Notes: generated by a model not told the origin, from the sequence alone. 64,000 nucleotides of DNA from Streptomyces sp. MRC013 (GCF_023614235.1 NZ_CP094264.1:2356001-2420000); one strand, 5' to 3'. Positions 1 through 8,644 are shown, numbered from the stretch's first letter. Translations and numbers: made by a program.

Positions 1-911
1 GTGACGACGCCGATCGCCGGGACGACGAGCGGGAAGACGAGGCCGAGGTCGCCGAGGACGGCCGTGCCGAGGATCAGCGCGGCGACCAGCGTGACCGCGT
101 ACGACTCGAAGAGGTCGGCGGCCATCCCGGCGCAGTCGCCGACGTTGTCGCCGACGTTGTCGGCGATGGTGGCGGCGTTGCGCGGGTCGTCCTCGGGGAT
201 GCCCCGCTCGACCTTGCCGACCAGGTCGGCGCCGACATCGGCGGCCTTGGTGAAGATGCCGCCGCCGACACGCATGAACATGGCGATCAGGGCGGCGCCC
301 AGGCCGAAGCCCTCCAGGACCTTGGGCGCGTCCGCCGCGTAGAGGAGGACGACGCAGCAGACGCCGAGCAGACCGAGGCCGACGGTGGACATGCCGACCA
401 CGCCGCCCGTGCGGAAAGCGATCCTCACGGCCTTCCGCGAGACGGCCGCCGGGTCCCTTCCGGGTTCACCCGGTGCCGGCGCGGCCTCGCGCGCCGCCGC
501 CGCCACCCGCACGTTGCTCCGTACGGCGAGGCGCATGCCGAGGTACCCGGTGACGGCGGAGAAGAGCGCCCCGACGAGGAAGAACAGCGAACGCCCCAGC
601 CGCTGCGCCCAGTCGTCGGCCGGAAGCAGCATGAGGAGGAGGAAGACGACGGCCGCGAACACCGCCACGGTCCTCAACTGCCGTGCCAGGTAGGCGTTGG
701 CGCCCTCCTGGATGGCGGCGGCGATCCGCTTCATGGACTCGGTGCCCTCGCCGGCTGCCAGCACCTGGCGGACGAGCAACCGGGCGACGAACAGGGCGGT
801 CAGCGCGACGAGGGCGATCACGGCCACGACGACCCGGTTCTCCCCGGTGAGAACCGCGGCGGTGGACGGGAGCGGGCCGTGGGCCCGCTGTGGGTCGAGG
901 AGCCCCGCCAT
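1..911 (-). CDS. hppA: Membrane proton-pumping inorganic pyrophosphatase, N-terminal part
   Basis: The reverse strand reads open from an ATG at 911 to the window edge (about 303 codons), so the C-terminal part lies outside. The product is a polytopic membrane protein that couples pyrophosphate hydrolysis to proton export. After several hydrophobic segments it shows the family signature: a GGGIFTKAADVGADLVGKVE stretch, then the acidic EDDPRN motif and the DNVGDNVGDCAGMAADLFE block that binds Mg-pyrophosphate. The residue that sets potassium dependence is not in the window. It lies downstream of the anti-sigma-type gene on the same strand, separated by a hairpin at 1110-1132. The family assignment is firm; the start is the first in-frame ATG before a hydrophobic segment. 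Confidence 0.93.
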   Translation of the reverse strand, partial: MAGLLDPQRAHGPLPSTAAVLTGENRVVVAVIALVALTALFVARLLVRQVLAAGEGTESMKRIAAAIQEGANAYLARQLRTVAVFAAVVFLLLMLLPADDWAQRLGRSLFFLVGALFSAVTGYLGMRLAVRSNVRVAAAAREAAPAPGEPGRDPAAVSRKAVRIAFRTGGVVGMSTVGLGLLGVCCVVLLYAADAPKVLEGFGLGAALIAMFMRVGGGIFTKAADVGADLVGKVERGIPEDDPRNAATIADNVGDNVGDCAGMAADLFESYAVTLVAALILGTAVLGDLGLVFPLVVPAIGVV

Positions 912-1109
912 TCGTCCTCCTCGGCGTCGGAGCTCGAGCCGCGGACGGCTCGGGGAGCGGAATCCGGCCGGTGCCGGGTACCGGACAACAGGATCGAGCG
1001 CGCCCTTCCGGTCGGCAAATGATCCGTTTCGCGCATTCCTCCGGAAGCAGCAACGCGATGGAGGCGCCGGACCGCGGACGCTTCTCGAAAAGACCCCGGA
1101 AGAAGAGCG

Positions 1110-1132
1110 AAGGCCCTGCTCGGCAGGGCCTT
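1110..1132 (-). terminator. Perfect 10 bp hairpin between the anti-sigma-type gene and hppA
   Basis: AAGGCCCTGC and its exact reverse complement flank a 3-base TCG loop. It lies about 30 bases after the stop of the gene at 1161-1619 and about 200 bases before the hppA start, so it most likely ends the bldG-side transcript. The symmetry would work in either direction. Confidence 0.65.
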
Positions 1133-1160
1133 CACAAGGGATCGTGCGGTGTGCGGGGCC

Positions 1161-1619
1161 CTAGCGGGAGTCCGCGGAACCCGACCTGGACCAGCTCATC
1201 CGAATGAGTCCGCCGCGTTCCCCCGCAGACACCTCCACATCGTCGACGAGCCCGCTGATCACCGCGAGCCCCATCTGGTCCTCGCCCCCCGCGTCGTCGA
1301 AGTCCCGGACCGGCGCACCGCTGCGCGAGCCGGGTACGCCGGTCGCTTCGGCGGCCGCGACACCGGCGCCGGGCACCTCGTCGCCGACCTCGATGGAGAA
1401 CGCCTTCTCCTCCTCGGTCAGCCGCACCCTCACGGGCGCGGTGACGCCGTTGCTCCGGTGCAGCCCGACGGCACGGGAGCAGGCCTCGCCGACGGCGAGC
1501 CTCACCTCGTCCAGCACGGCTTCCCCGACCCCCGCCCGGCGTGCGACGGCGGCCGCCACCAGGCGGGCGGTCCTGACGTGCTCGGGCTGGGCGCTGAAGC
1601 GGAGTTCAACGGTGGCCAT
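1161..1619 (-). CDS. Anti-sigma-factor-type ATP-binding protein (HATPase) next to bldG
   Basis: A 152-residue GHKL-fold ATPase of the RsbW/SpoIIAB kind. Visible features are an N-terminal segment on sensing surface proteins (VELRFSAQPEHVRTARLVAA), the N-box-like VRLAVGEACSRAV helix, and the G1-like DxMGLAVISGLVDDV region near the C-terminus. Members bind a sigma factor or phosphorylate a STAS-domain antagonist. Its position downstream of bldG matches the known Streptomyces pair in which this gene product (called ApgA in S. coelicolor, from memory) partners with BldG. The start is the ATG at 1619; an open frame continues upstream but has no family-like sequence. A 637-base gap separates it from bldG, so co-transcription is not certain here. 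Confidence 0.85.
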   Translation of the reverse strand: MATVELRFSAQPEHVRTARLVAAAVARRAGVGEAVLDEVRLAVGEACSRAVGLHRSNGVTAPVRVRLTEEEKAFSIEVGDEVPGAGVAAAEATGVPGSRSGAPVRDFDDAGGEDQMGLAVISGLVDDVEVSAGERGGLIRMSWSRSGSADSR

Positions 1620-2256
1620 GCGGTCCCCCTCGGGCGTACGAGCGTGCGTCCCAGGGGCCCGGGCCGGCTGCCCGGTACCCCTGCCGTTCCACCGGATGCC
1701 CCGGAGCCTCCGGCACATCCGCACCACCGGGGCACGGCGCCGTCGGCGGCGCCACCGCCTCCGGCGCGCCCTGGAGCCGTACGGATCCCGTGCCCTCCCG
1801 CAAGGGCGTATGCCCTGCGGCCGGGCCTTCACGCCCCGCCCGGGGGCCCGGGAGCCCGCTTCGGGCTCCCGCCCCGCTCCCTCGACCGGCGAAGGGCGGG
1901 ACGACCCGCACGCCGAGCTCTGGCGGGAGCCCGGCGCGGGCCTACGGCGGCACACGGCCGCCGCGACTCCGGGTCCCGGCCGCTCGGACCCTCCGCGCAC
2001 GACCGGCGCCGGAACCCGCGGAACGGGTCCGGCACGGCCGTGGAGACCTGTGCGGCCGCGGAGACCGCTGCGGCCGCGAGGTCCGAGGGCTTCGGGACGG
2101 TCCGGTACGCCGGTGGCCGGGGCGTGCCGGACCACCGGTCCGGGCCCGCGGCGCCGCCGACCGACCGCGGTCGGGGGCCGCGGGGGCGCCCCGGAGGCGG
2201 CCGACGGCACCGGCGGCGCCCGGCCCGCACGGGGCCGGACGCCCGCGGTCCCGGCC
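1620..2256. other. 637-base intergenic region between bldG and the ATPase gene
   Basis: No convincing gene. All frames are open because of the extreme GC content, but none gives family-like protein. It holds a perfect 9 bp hairpin at 1850-1870 (GGGAGCCCG, CTT loop, CGGGCTCCC) that could be a terminator or attenuator between bldG and the downstream gene, and other short GC-rich inverted repeats. Confidence 0.5.
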
Positions 2257-2610
2257 TCAGTCGGTGGCGGCGACGGCCTCGTCGACCGTGGTGTGGATCG
2301 GGAACACCTTGGTCAGGCCCGTGATCCGGAAGATCTTCAGGATGCGCTCCTGGTTGCAGACCAGGCGCAGCGAGCCCTCGTGGGCGCGCACGCGCTTCAG
2401 CCCACCGACCAGGACCCCGAGGCCGGTCGAGTCCAGGAAGTCCACACCCTCCATGTCGACGACCAGGTGGTAGCTGCCGTCGTTCACCAACTCGACCAAC
2501 TGCTCGCGCAGCTTGGGCGCGGTATACACATCAATCTCGCCACCGACCTCGACGACCGTACGGTCGCCACCAGGGCCGGACACATTGCGAGTCGACAGGG
2601 ACAGGTCCAC
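2257..2610 (-). CDS. bldG: STAS-domain anti-sigma factor antagonist BldG
   Basis: A 117-residue STAS protein. It shows the conserved core [20 protein letters not shown] and the phosphorylation loop [18 protein letters not shown], in which the serine of DSTG is the expected phospho-site. In Streptomyces BldG controls aerial mycelium formation and antibiotic production by partner-switching with anti-sigma factors. It matches the remembered S. coelicolor BldG almost throughout, with a few extra residues (SGPGG) near the N-terminus. Helicase gene 2689-5493 is divergent, leaving about 78 bases for two promoters. A cognate ATPase lies downstream at 1161-1619. Confidence 0.95.
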   Translation of the reverse strand: MDLSLSTRNVSGPGGDRTVVEVGGEIDVYTAPKLREQLVELVNDGSYHLVVDMEGVDFLDSTGLGVLVGGLKRVRAHEGSLRLVCNQERILKIFRITGLTKVFPIHTTVDEAVAATD

Positions 2611-2688
2611 GGATCCTCCAGCACCTTGCTATCGAGCGGTCGCCCCCGGGTCTCCCCGACGGAGTCAGGGGACGGATCGCCAGCCGCG

Positions 2689-5493
2689 ATGGCATTCAAT
2701 CACTTACCAGCAGCCATGCACGACGCCTTGGGAGCATTGTCCGTCACGCCGGTGACACACTCGGTGCCGATGGCCAGGAATCACCGCCCCAGTCGTCCCC
2801 CCGAGAACGGGGACACCCGCCCCTCCCCCGGTACGGTCCTCGACCGGCTCGCCGCGCGGGCGAACCGGGCTGCGCGCATCACTCATACGGAGCACCTGCC
2901 CCCGAGGGAGGGCCGGCATGCCGTCTGGCCCGACCGCATCCGGCCGGAAGTGATCAACGCCATTCACCGGGCCGGGATCGACCGTCCGTGGGTCCACCAG
3001 GCGGCCGCCGCCGAGCACGCCCTGGACGGCGAGTCGGTGGTGATCGCCACGGGCACGGCGTCCGGGAAGTCCCTGGCCTACCTCGCACCCGTCCTGTCGG
3101 TGCTCCTCGAGGGCGCCGAGGCGGCCGACGGCCGGGGCGCCACCGCGCTGTACCTGTCCCCCACGAAGGCGCTGGCCGCGGACCAGCGGCGCGCCGTACG
3201 GGCCCTCTCGGCCCCGCTCGGCAGACGGATCCGCCCGGCCGTGTACGACGGGGACACGCCGTTCGAGGAGCGCGAGTGGGTCCGCCAGTACGCCAACTAC
3301 GTACTGACCAACCCCGACATGCTCCATCGGGGTGTACTCCCGTCCCATCCGCGCTGGGCCTCCTTCCTGCGTGCCCTGCGCTACGTCGTGATCGACGAGT
3401 GCCACACGTACCGGGGCGTCTTCGGCTCCCACGTCGCACAGGTGCTGCGCCGCCTGCGCCGCCTGTGCGCCCGATACGGCTCCGAGCCCGTCTTCCTCCT
3501 CGCCTCGGCCACCGCCGCCGAACCCGCCGTCGCCGCGAACCGCCTCACCGGCCTGCCGGTCCGCGAGGTGGCCGACGACGCGTCACCGCGCGGCGAGCTC
3601 GTCTTCGCCCTGTGGGAGCCGCCGCTCACCGAACTGGAGGGCGAGAACGGCGCCCCGGTCCGGCGCACCGCGACGGCCGAGACGGCCGACCTCCTGACCG
3701 ACCTGACGGTGCAGGGCGTCCGCTCCGTCGCCTTCGTCCGCTCCCGCCGGGGCGCCGAGCTGATCTCGGTCATCGCGCAGGAGCGACTCGCGGAGGTGGA
3801 CCGCTCCCTCGCCCGCAGGGTCGCCGCCTACCGGGGCGGCTACCTTCCCGAGGAGCGCCGCGCCCTGGAGCGGGCTCTGCACTCCGGCGAAATCCTCGGC
3901 CTCGCCGCGACCACCGCCCTGGAACTGGGCATCGACGTGTCGGGCCTGGACGCGGTCCTCGTTTGCGGTTACCCGGGCACCCGTGCTTCCCTCTGGCAGC
4001 AGGCGGGGCGGGCGGGACGGTCCGGTGAGGGCGCCCTGGCCGTGCTGGTCGCCCGCGACGACCCCCTGGACACATACCTCGTCCACCACCCGGAGGCGCT
4101 CTTCCGACGCCCGGTGGAGTCCACCGTCCTGGACCCCGACAACCCGTACGTCCTGGCACCGCACCTGTGCGCGGCGGCGGCCGAGTCACCGCTCTCCGAC
4201 GACGACCTGGCGCTGTTCGGCCCGGCCGCGGCGGAGCTGCTGCCGCAGATGGAGGCCGCGGGCCTGCTGCGGCGGCGGACGTCCGGCTGGTACTGGACGC
4301 GCCGCGAGCGCGCCGTCGACCTCATCGACATCCGGGGCGGGGGCCGCGATCCCGTCCGGATCGTCGAGGAGGGCACGGGGCGCCTCCTCGGCACCGTGGA
4401 CGCCCCGGCCGCCCACACCACCGTCCACGAGGGCGCCGTCCACCTCCATCAGGGCCGCACGTACCTGGTGCGGCACCTCGACCTGAAAGAGTCCGTCGCC
4501 CTCGTCGAGGAGGCCGACCCGCCGTACTCCACCACCGCCCGCGACACCACCGCCGTCTCCGTGCTGGAGACCGACACCGAGGTCCCGTGGGGGGACGCCC
4601 GCCTGTGCTACGGCTCCGTCGAGGTCACCAACCAGGTCGTCTCCTTCCTCCGCCGCCGCCTGACGACCGGTGAGGTACTCGGTGAGACCAGACTCGACCT
4701 GCCGCCGCGCACCCTGCGCACCCGGGCGGTGTGGTGGACCGTGACGGAGGACCAGCTCGACGCCGCCCGGGTGAACCCGGAGCAGCTGGGCGGGGCCCTC
4801 CACGCCGCCGAGCACGCCTCGATCGGCCTGCTGCCGCTGTTCGCCGTCTGCGACCGGTGGGACATCGGCGGCGTGTCCGTCCCGCTCCACCCCGACACGC
4901 TGCTGCCGACGGTGTTCGTGTACGACGGCCATCCGGGCGGTGCGGGATTCGCCGAGCGGGCCTTCCACACCGCCCGTGCCTGGTTGGACGCGACCCGTGA
5001 GGCGATCGCGTCGTGTGAGTGCGACGCGGGCTGCCCCTCGTGCATCCAGTCGCCCAAGTGCGGCAACGGCAACGACCCGCTCCACAAGCGCGCCGCCGTG
5101 CGCCTCCTCACCGAACTCCTCCGGAGCGCCCCGGAGGAGCCGGCGGCCCCGGAGGAGGCCCGGAAAGCCCGGGAGGGAACTCGGAAAGCCCGGGAGGACC
5201 CCCGGGAGACCCGGGAAGGGGCCCGGAGGGCCCGAGGGGACGTGGAGACCCAAGGGGACGGGGAGACCCAAGGGGACGGGGAGACCCAAGGGGACGGGGA
5301 GACCCAAGGGGACGGGGAGACCCAAGGGGGCGGGGAGACCCGAGGGGCCAGGGAGACCCGGGAGATCCGGACGGTTCGAAGGAGAGCTCGGGAAGCCCCG
5401 GAGGAGGGCCGGAGGGAATCCCGGGAGGTCCGGGAGGGCCCGGCCCTCCCCCAGGCCCCGGCCACGCCTCCGGAGGGCCCGCCCTCGACCTGA
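2689..5493 (+). CDS. DECH-box DEAD/DEAH helicase of the helicase/secretion neighbourhood (DUF1998/MrfA-like)
   Basis: A superfamily 2 helicase of 934 residues starting at ATG 2689 (MAFNHLPAAMHDALG, as in other Streptomyces). The frame is open for 1.5 kb upstream, but that part is not protein-like. Motifs in order are the ATP-binding IATGTASGKSLAYLAP, the DECH box in VVIDECHTY, SATAAEP (motif III), and a C-terminal helicase domain with QQAGRAGRSGEG. A four-cysteine cluster (CECDAGCPSCIQSPKCGNG) typical of the DUF1998/MZB domain follows; that family is linked to DNA repair. Genes of this type sit beside Tad-like secretion genes in actinobacteria for unknown reasons. The last ~110 residues are low-complexity, include GETQGD repeats, and overlap a convergent gene. 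Confidence 0.9.
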   Translation: MAFNHLPAAMHDALGALSVTPVTHSVPMARNHRPSRPPENGDTRPSPGTVLDRLAARANRAARITHTEHLPPREGRHAVWPDRIRPEVINAIHRAGIDRPWVHQAAAAEHALDGESVVIATGTASGKSLAYLAPVLSVLLEGAEAADGRGATALYLSPTKALAADQRRAVRALSAPLGRRIRPAVYDGDTPFEEREWVRQYANYVLTNPDMLHRGVLPSHPRWASFLRALRYVVIDECHTYRGVFGSHVAQVLRRLRRLCARYGSEPVFLLASATAAEPAVAANRLTGLPVREVADDASPRGELVFALWEPPLTELEGENGAPVRRTATAETADLLTDLTVQGVRSVAFVRSRRGAELISVIAQERLAEVDRSLARRVAAYRGGYLPEERRALERALHSGEILGLAATTALELGIDVSGLDAVLVCGYPGTRASLWQQAGRAGRSGEGALAVLVARDDPLDTYLVHHPEALFRRPVESTVLDPDNPYVLAPHLCAAAAESPLSDDDLALFGPAAAELLPQMEAAGLLRRRTSGWYWTRRERAVDLIDIRGGGRDPVRIVEEGTGRLLGTVDAPAAHTTVHEGAVHLHQGRTYLVRHLDLKESVALVEEADPPYSTTARDTTAVSVLETDTEVPWGDARLCYGSVEVTNQVVSFLRRRLTTGEVLGETRLDLPPRTLRTRAVWWTVTEDQLDAARVNPEQLGGALHAAEHASIGLLPLFAVCDRWDIGGVSVPLHPDTLLPTVFVYDGHPGGAGFAERAFHTARAWLDATREAIASCECDAGCPSCIQSPKCGNGNDPLHKRAAVRLLTELLRSAPEEPAAPEEARKAREGTRKAREDPRETREGARRARGDVETQGDGETQGDGETQGDGETQGDGETQGGGETRGARETREIRTVRRRAREAPEEGRRESREVREGPALPQAPATPPEGPPST

Positions 5494-5800
5494 CCACCGG
5501 GGCGTACGGACCGAACCGCACCTGGGCCTCCACCTCCGCGATCTCCCCCCGCAAGACGCACCGCACCACCTCCGCCCGCTGTGCCCGGGCGACCCGGCCG
5601 GCTGCTTCGCAGGCGTCGCCGGCGCCCCGCAGGGCGTGGTCGGCCGCCGCGAGAGCCGCCAGGTCGGCGGCGCCGCCCGCCCGGTGCCGCGCCGCCACGG
5701 CCTGTCCCAGAGCGAGTACGGCGGCGAACACGACGCACAGCGCGCCCGCCGCCATGGCCGACCACACGGTCGTCGAGCCGCGGTCGCCGCCGTCGCTCAG
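5108..5800 (-). CDS. TadE-like protein of the helicase/secretion neighbourhood (Rv3654c-like)
   Basis: About 230 residues. The N-terminus reads DRGSTTVWSAMAAGALCVVF, a prepilin-like leader and single membrane helix, then GGAADLAALAAADHAL and paired cysteines, as in small Flp-pilus-associated proteins. The conserved part ends near base 5490. The rest of the frame is a proline/glycine-rich tail with PLGSPR repeats coded by the 18 bp tandem array, antisense to the helicase tail. There is no ATG or GTG before the leader. A CTG at 5800 overlaps the TadE stop as CTGA, giving translational coupling if used. The start, and how much of the tail is really translated, are uncertain. Confidence 0.7.
   Translation of the reverse strand: MSDGGDRGSTTVWSAMAAGALCVVFAAVLALGQAVAARHRAGGAADLAALAAADHALRGAGDACEAAGRVARAQRAEVVRCVLRGEIAEVEAQVRFGPYAPVVRSRAGPPEAWPGPGGGPGPPGPPGIPSGPPPGLPELSFEPSGSPGSPWPLGSPRPLGSPRPLGSPRPLGSPRPLGSPRPLGSPRPLGPSGPLPGSPGGPPGLSEFPPGLSGPPPGPPAPPGRSGGVR
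5244..5351. repeat. 18 bp tandem repeat shared by two convergent genes
   Basis: About six head-to-tail copies of GGAGACCCAAGGGGACGG; the first four are near-identical and the last two degenerate. The period is a multiple of three, so both strands stay open: the top strand codes GETQGD (helicase tail), the bottom PLGSPR (TadE-like tail). No stop can arise on either strand when the unit number changes, so the tails can vary in length without breaking either gene. Confidence 0.9.
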
Positions 5801-6183
5801 GAGCCGTCGCCCACGGCCGCCCCGCCCACCGCGTCCTCCGCGAGCGCGACCGCCTCGGCGCGAAGGGTCAGCCCCCAGGAGGCGGGTCCCGGCGCGGGCG
5901 CCTCGACCCGTACCCGCCACAGGTCGCCCGTGCGTTCCACCGCCACCCGCGCCCCGTCCGGCGCGGCCGTCCGGGCCGCTTCCACCGCCGACGTCTCCGG
6001 CTCCGACCGGGCCACCGCCCGGGCCCCGGCACGCGCCGCGTCCACGCACTGGATCTGCGCGGCCGCCGCGACGAGTCCCCAGAGGAGCACCATGGTGAAC
6101 GCCACCAGCGCGGGCACCGCCAGAGCCGCCTCCGCCGTCACCGAGCCCCGGTCCGCGCGCCACCGGCCGGAGCCCCCTCTCAG
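5797..6183 (-). CDS. TadE-family pseudopilin
   Basis: About 128 residues with the TadE signature DRGSVTAEAALAVPALVAF. The Glu in TAEAA corresponds to the conserved Glu5 of type IV pilin-like leaders, followed by a hydrophobic helix and a short globular part. It would be a minor pilin or assembly protein of the Tad/Flp apparatus in the membrane. No ATG or GTG lies ahead of the leader in this frame. A CTG at 6183 overlaps the stop of the pilin gene as CTGA, and GTG at 6141 would cut the leader short. The next gene repeats the same CTGA arrangement. The function is firm and the start tentative. Confidence 0.78.
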   Translation of the reverse strand: MRGGSGRWRADRGSVTAEAALAVPALVAFTMVLLWGLVAAAAQIQCVDAARAGARAVARSEPETSAVEAARTAAPDGARVAVERTGDLWRVRVEAPAPGPASWGLTLRAEAVALAEDAVGGAAVGDGS

Positions 6184-6392
6184 AACGGGGCATCGAGCGC
6201 CCTCTCGATCGTCGACCGCAGCCCCGACGCCACGGTGTCGCTCGTCACGACCTTGTACAGCACGGCCGCGAAGGCGCACGCGGCGATCGTGCCCATCGCG
6301 TACTCGGCCGTGTTCATGCCGGTGTCCCGGCGCATGCCCGCCCGGGCCTTCGCCCAGCCCCGCTTCGTCCACTCCACCATCCGATGCCACAC
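6180..6392 (-). CDS. DUF4244 small pilin-like protein (Flp-type)
   Basis: Seventy residues. A basic N-terminus is followed by DTGMNTAEYAMGTIAACAFAAVLYKVV. The TAEYA stretch, with a Glu and Tyr ahead of one hydrophobic helix, is the hallmark of Flp/TadE-type prepilins. It is the likely major subunit of the pilus-like structure built by the tad genes. It starts with GTG at 6392, with GGAGG five bases upstream. It lies between tadC and tadE on the same strand. With tadA broken upstream, its expression and export are probably affected. Confidence 0.82.
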   Translation of the reverse strand: MWHRMVEWTKRGWAKARAGMRRDTGMNTAEYAMGTIAACAFAAVLYKVVTSDTVASGLRSTIERALDAPF

Positions 6393-6453
6393 GGCAACCT
6401 CCTTGTCCCGTATCCATTGGTGTCGTCGGCGCCGGCTCCGGGAGCCGGCGCCC

Positions 6454-7227
6454 TCACAGCAGCCGGCCGGCCAGCCCGATCACGACCGGCGCCACACCGA
6501 CCGCGAGGAAGGCCGGCAGGAAGCACAGCCCCACCGGCGCCGTGATCAGTACCTGCGCCCGCTGTGCCCGGGCAGCGGCGGCTCTGGCCCGGTCGGCGCG
6601 CAGCCCCGCGGCCAACCGGGCCACCGGTGCCGCCGCGGGGGCGCCCGAGGCGGCCGCCCGTTCCAGGCAGCGGGCCAGCGGCCGCGCGCCCGGGAGGCTC
6701 CCCAGCCGTTCCCACGCCTCACCCGGGTCCCCGCCCAGCGCGAGTTCCGCCGCGGTCCGCCTGAGCCGTTCGCCCACGGGGCCACCCATCGACCGGCCGA
6801 CCGCTTCCGCCGCCTCGCGGGGCCCCGCCCCGGCCGAGAGACAGGCGGCGAGCAGTTCCGCGGCGAGCGGCAACAGACCGGCCGCCTCGGCGTCGGGGAC
6901 TGGGGGGCGGGTGCGCCGCCGCAGCCTCCGTACGCCGTACGCCCCGGCGGCACCGATCGCGCAACCGACGATCCCGTCGAACAGCACCCACCCGGCGGTC
7001 ACCGCCGTGACCGGACCGGCCCACCGGTGCACCTCTGCCGCGACGCGACTCGCCCACCGGGGCCGGACACGGCGAGGGCACCCCGCTCCGGCTTGCATCA
7101 CGAACCGTCCGCGCGCCCGGGAGGCCCGCCGGGCGCGAACCGCCGTCCACGTCGTCCGCAAAGCGACCGCGACTACCGCGGCCACCGCCCACGGATGGCG
7201 GACGGCCTCGCCGGCCTCCCAGGTCAC
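6454..7227 (-). CDS. tadC: TadC-like type II secretion system F-family membrane protein
   Basis: A protein of 257 residues starting at GTG 7227, which overlaps the tadB stop as GTGA. The frame is open far upstream, but the overlap fixes a sensible start. It has hydrophobic segments near the N-terminus (PVTAVTAGWVLFDGIVGC) and the C-terminus (APVGLCFLPAFLAVGVAPVV). Between them is the GspF-like helical domain LLPLAAELLAACLSAGAGPREA, with conserved small residues and the paired ALGGDPGEAWERL segment. It should form the inner-membrane platform with TadB, to which ATPase TadA docks. Confidence 0.82.
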   Translation of the reverse strand: MTWEAGEAVRHPWAVAAVVAVALRTTWTAVRARRASRARGRFVMQAGAGCPRRVRPRWASRVAAEVHRWAGPVTAVTAGWVLFDGIVGCAIGAAGAYGVRRLRRRTRPPVPDAEAAGLLPLAAELLAACLSAGAGPREAAEAVGRSMGGPVGERLRRTAAELALGGDPGEAWERLGSLPGARPLARCLERAAASGAPAAAPVARLAAGLRADRARAAAARAQRAQVLITAPVGLCFLPAFLAVGVAPVVIGLAGRLL

Positions 7228-8072
7228 GGCTCCTCCCCCGCTCCGACGATCCGCCCGGCCCACCACAGCCCTCCCGCTTCCAGGGCGCCGCCGACCACGA
7301 GGCAGGCGAGGCCGGCCGGGGTGTGCAGGAGGACCCTCAGCGGGCCGGCGCCGAGAGCGGCGCCCATGGCGAGGCCCGCGACGGGCAGCAGGGCGAGGAG
7401 GACGACGGTGGCCCACGCGCCGGACAGCTGGGCACGCAGCCGTTCCCGCTGCTCCCGCCGCTCGCGCAGCGCCGCCTCCAGCCGGTCGAGTCCGGCGGCC
7501 AGCCCCGCACCCCCGTCCACGGCGACCTGCCAGCACGCTGCCAGGCCGGCCAGTCCGTCGGCGCCCTCCGCCCTCGCCGCGTCGCGCAGTGTCTCGGGCA
7601 CATCGCCGCCGAACCGTGCGGCGGCCGTCACGGCGGGCTCCGCGGCACCCAGCGCTCCGGTGGTGCGGGCGGCGAAGCACAGCACCCGTGCGGGCTGGCC
7701 GCCGGCCCGCAGCTCCGCCGCCATGACGGCATACAGCTCGATCACGGCATCGGCACGCCGGTCCCGCTCCTTGCCGCGAGCCCGCGCACGCAACCGCCTG
7801 CCGGCCAGCGGCACGGCGGCAGCGCCCGCAAGGAGCGGCAGCGGAGACTCGCCCAGCAGGGCCGGCACGAGCGCGACCACGGGGCACAGCCACTCCGGCC
7901 GGAGCCGCGGTACCTGCCATTCCGGGTGCCGACCGGCCGGTGACGGGCTCGTGTGAGCCGCGCCGTCCGCGAACAGCCGTCTTCCCCGGCGCGGTCCCCG
8001 CCCCCGTCCCGCGCGGAGCAGGGCCGCCGCGCCCGCGCACAGCGCCGTCGCGCCCACCGGCCGGCCCGTCAC
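7224..8072 (-). CDS. tadB: TadB-like type II secretion system F-family membrane protein
   Basis: A 282-residue platform protein. It has N-terminal hydrophobic segments, the cytoplasmic GspF domain (AVIELYAVMAAELRAGGQPARVL, later GLAACWQVAVDGGAGLAAGLDRL) and two C-terminal membrane helices. The start is GTG 8072, overlapping the tadA stop as GTGA; the next codon upstream is also GTG. It follows the 3' half of the broken tadA. No promoter is evident after the prophage junction, so tadB and tadC may be silent or driven weakly while the prophage is in place. Confidence 0.85.
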   Translation of the reverse strand: MTGRPVGATALCAGAAALLRAGRGRGPRRGRRLFADGAAHTSPSPAGRHPEWQVPRLRPEWLCPVVALVPALLGESPLPLLAGAAAVPLAGRRLRARARGKERDRRADAVIELYAVMAAELRAGGQPARVLCFAARTTGALGAAEPAVTAAARFGGDVPETLRDAARAEGADGLAGLAACWQVAVDGGAGLAAGLDRLEAALRERREQRERLRAQLSGAWATVVLLALLPVAGLAMGAALGAGPLRVLLHTPAGLACLVVGGALEAGGLWWAGRIVGAGEEP

Positions 8073-8644
8073 CACCGCACGCCTCCGATCAGGGCACGCA
8101 GTCTCTCCCCGCCCCGCTCCTCCGTGAAGCCGCTCGGCGCCCACCGCAGCGCGGGCACGGTGACGACCAGCCCGTCCGGCCCCCGCTCCAGCACGTGGAC
8201 CTCCGCGACCCTCCGGCGGCCGCCCGGAGCGCGCACGAGGTGCACCACGGCGGACAGGCCGGCGGCCAGCTGACTGTGCAGGGCGGCCCGGTCGAGTCCA
8301 GCGGTCGTGGCGAGGGCCTCAAGGCGTACGGGTACGTCCGCCGCGGTGTTGGCGTGCACCGTCCCGCAGCCCCCCTCGTGGCCCGTGTTCAGCGCGGCCA
8401 GCAGGTCGGCGACCTCCGCGCCCCGCACCTCGCCGACGACCAGGCGGTCCGGTCGCATCCGCAGCGCCTGGCGGACCAGGTCACGGAGGGTCACCCGGCC
8501 GGCGCCCTCCTGGTTCGGCGGGCGCGCCTCCAGCCGCACCACGTGGGGGTGGTCGGGGCGCAGCTCCGCCGAGTCCTCGGCCAGGATGATCCGCTCGCGC
8601 TCCCCCACGATCCCGAGGAGGGTGGACAGCAGCGTCGTCTTCCC
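8069..8644 (-). pseudogene. tadA: 3' half of tadA (secretion ATPase), separated by the prophage
   Basis: This part begins in mid Walker A (GKTTLLSTLLGIV) and continues with the Asp box ILAEDSAELR, Walker B (RMRPDRLVVGEVRGAE) and the His box GGCGTVHANTA, to a stop at 8069. Those are the ATPase motifs of CpaF/TadA-type hexameric secretion ATPases. Its N-terminal domain and the first half of Walker A lie at 46813-47393. A GTG at 8677 inside the prophage arm could start a 202-residue product, but it would lack the N-terminal domain and a complete P-loop. Joining the two parts at the TTCCC core gives 1152 bases, exactly 384 codons. Confidence 0.93.

Noticed and set aside
1204..2688. Upstream extension of the helicase frame over bldG and its gap
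   Set aside because: It lies antisense to bldG and reads as low-complexity; the known family start is at 2689.
5230..5360. CRISPR array
   Set aside because: The repeat is a contiguous 18 bp tandem without spacers.
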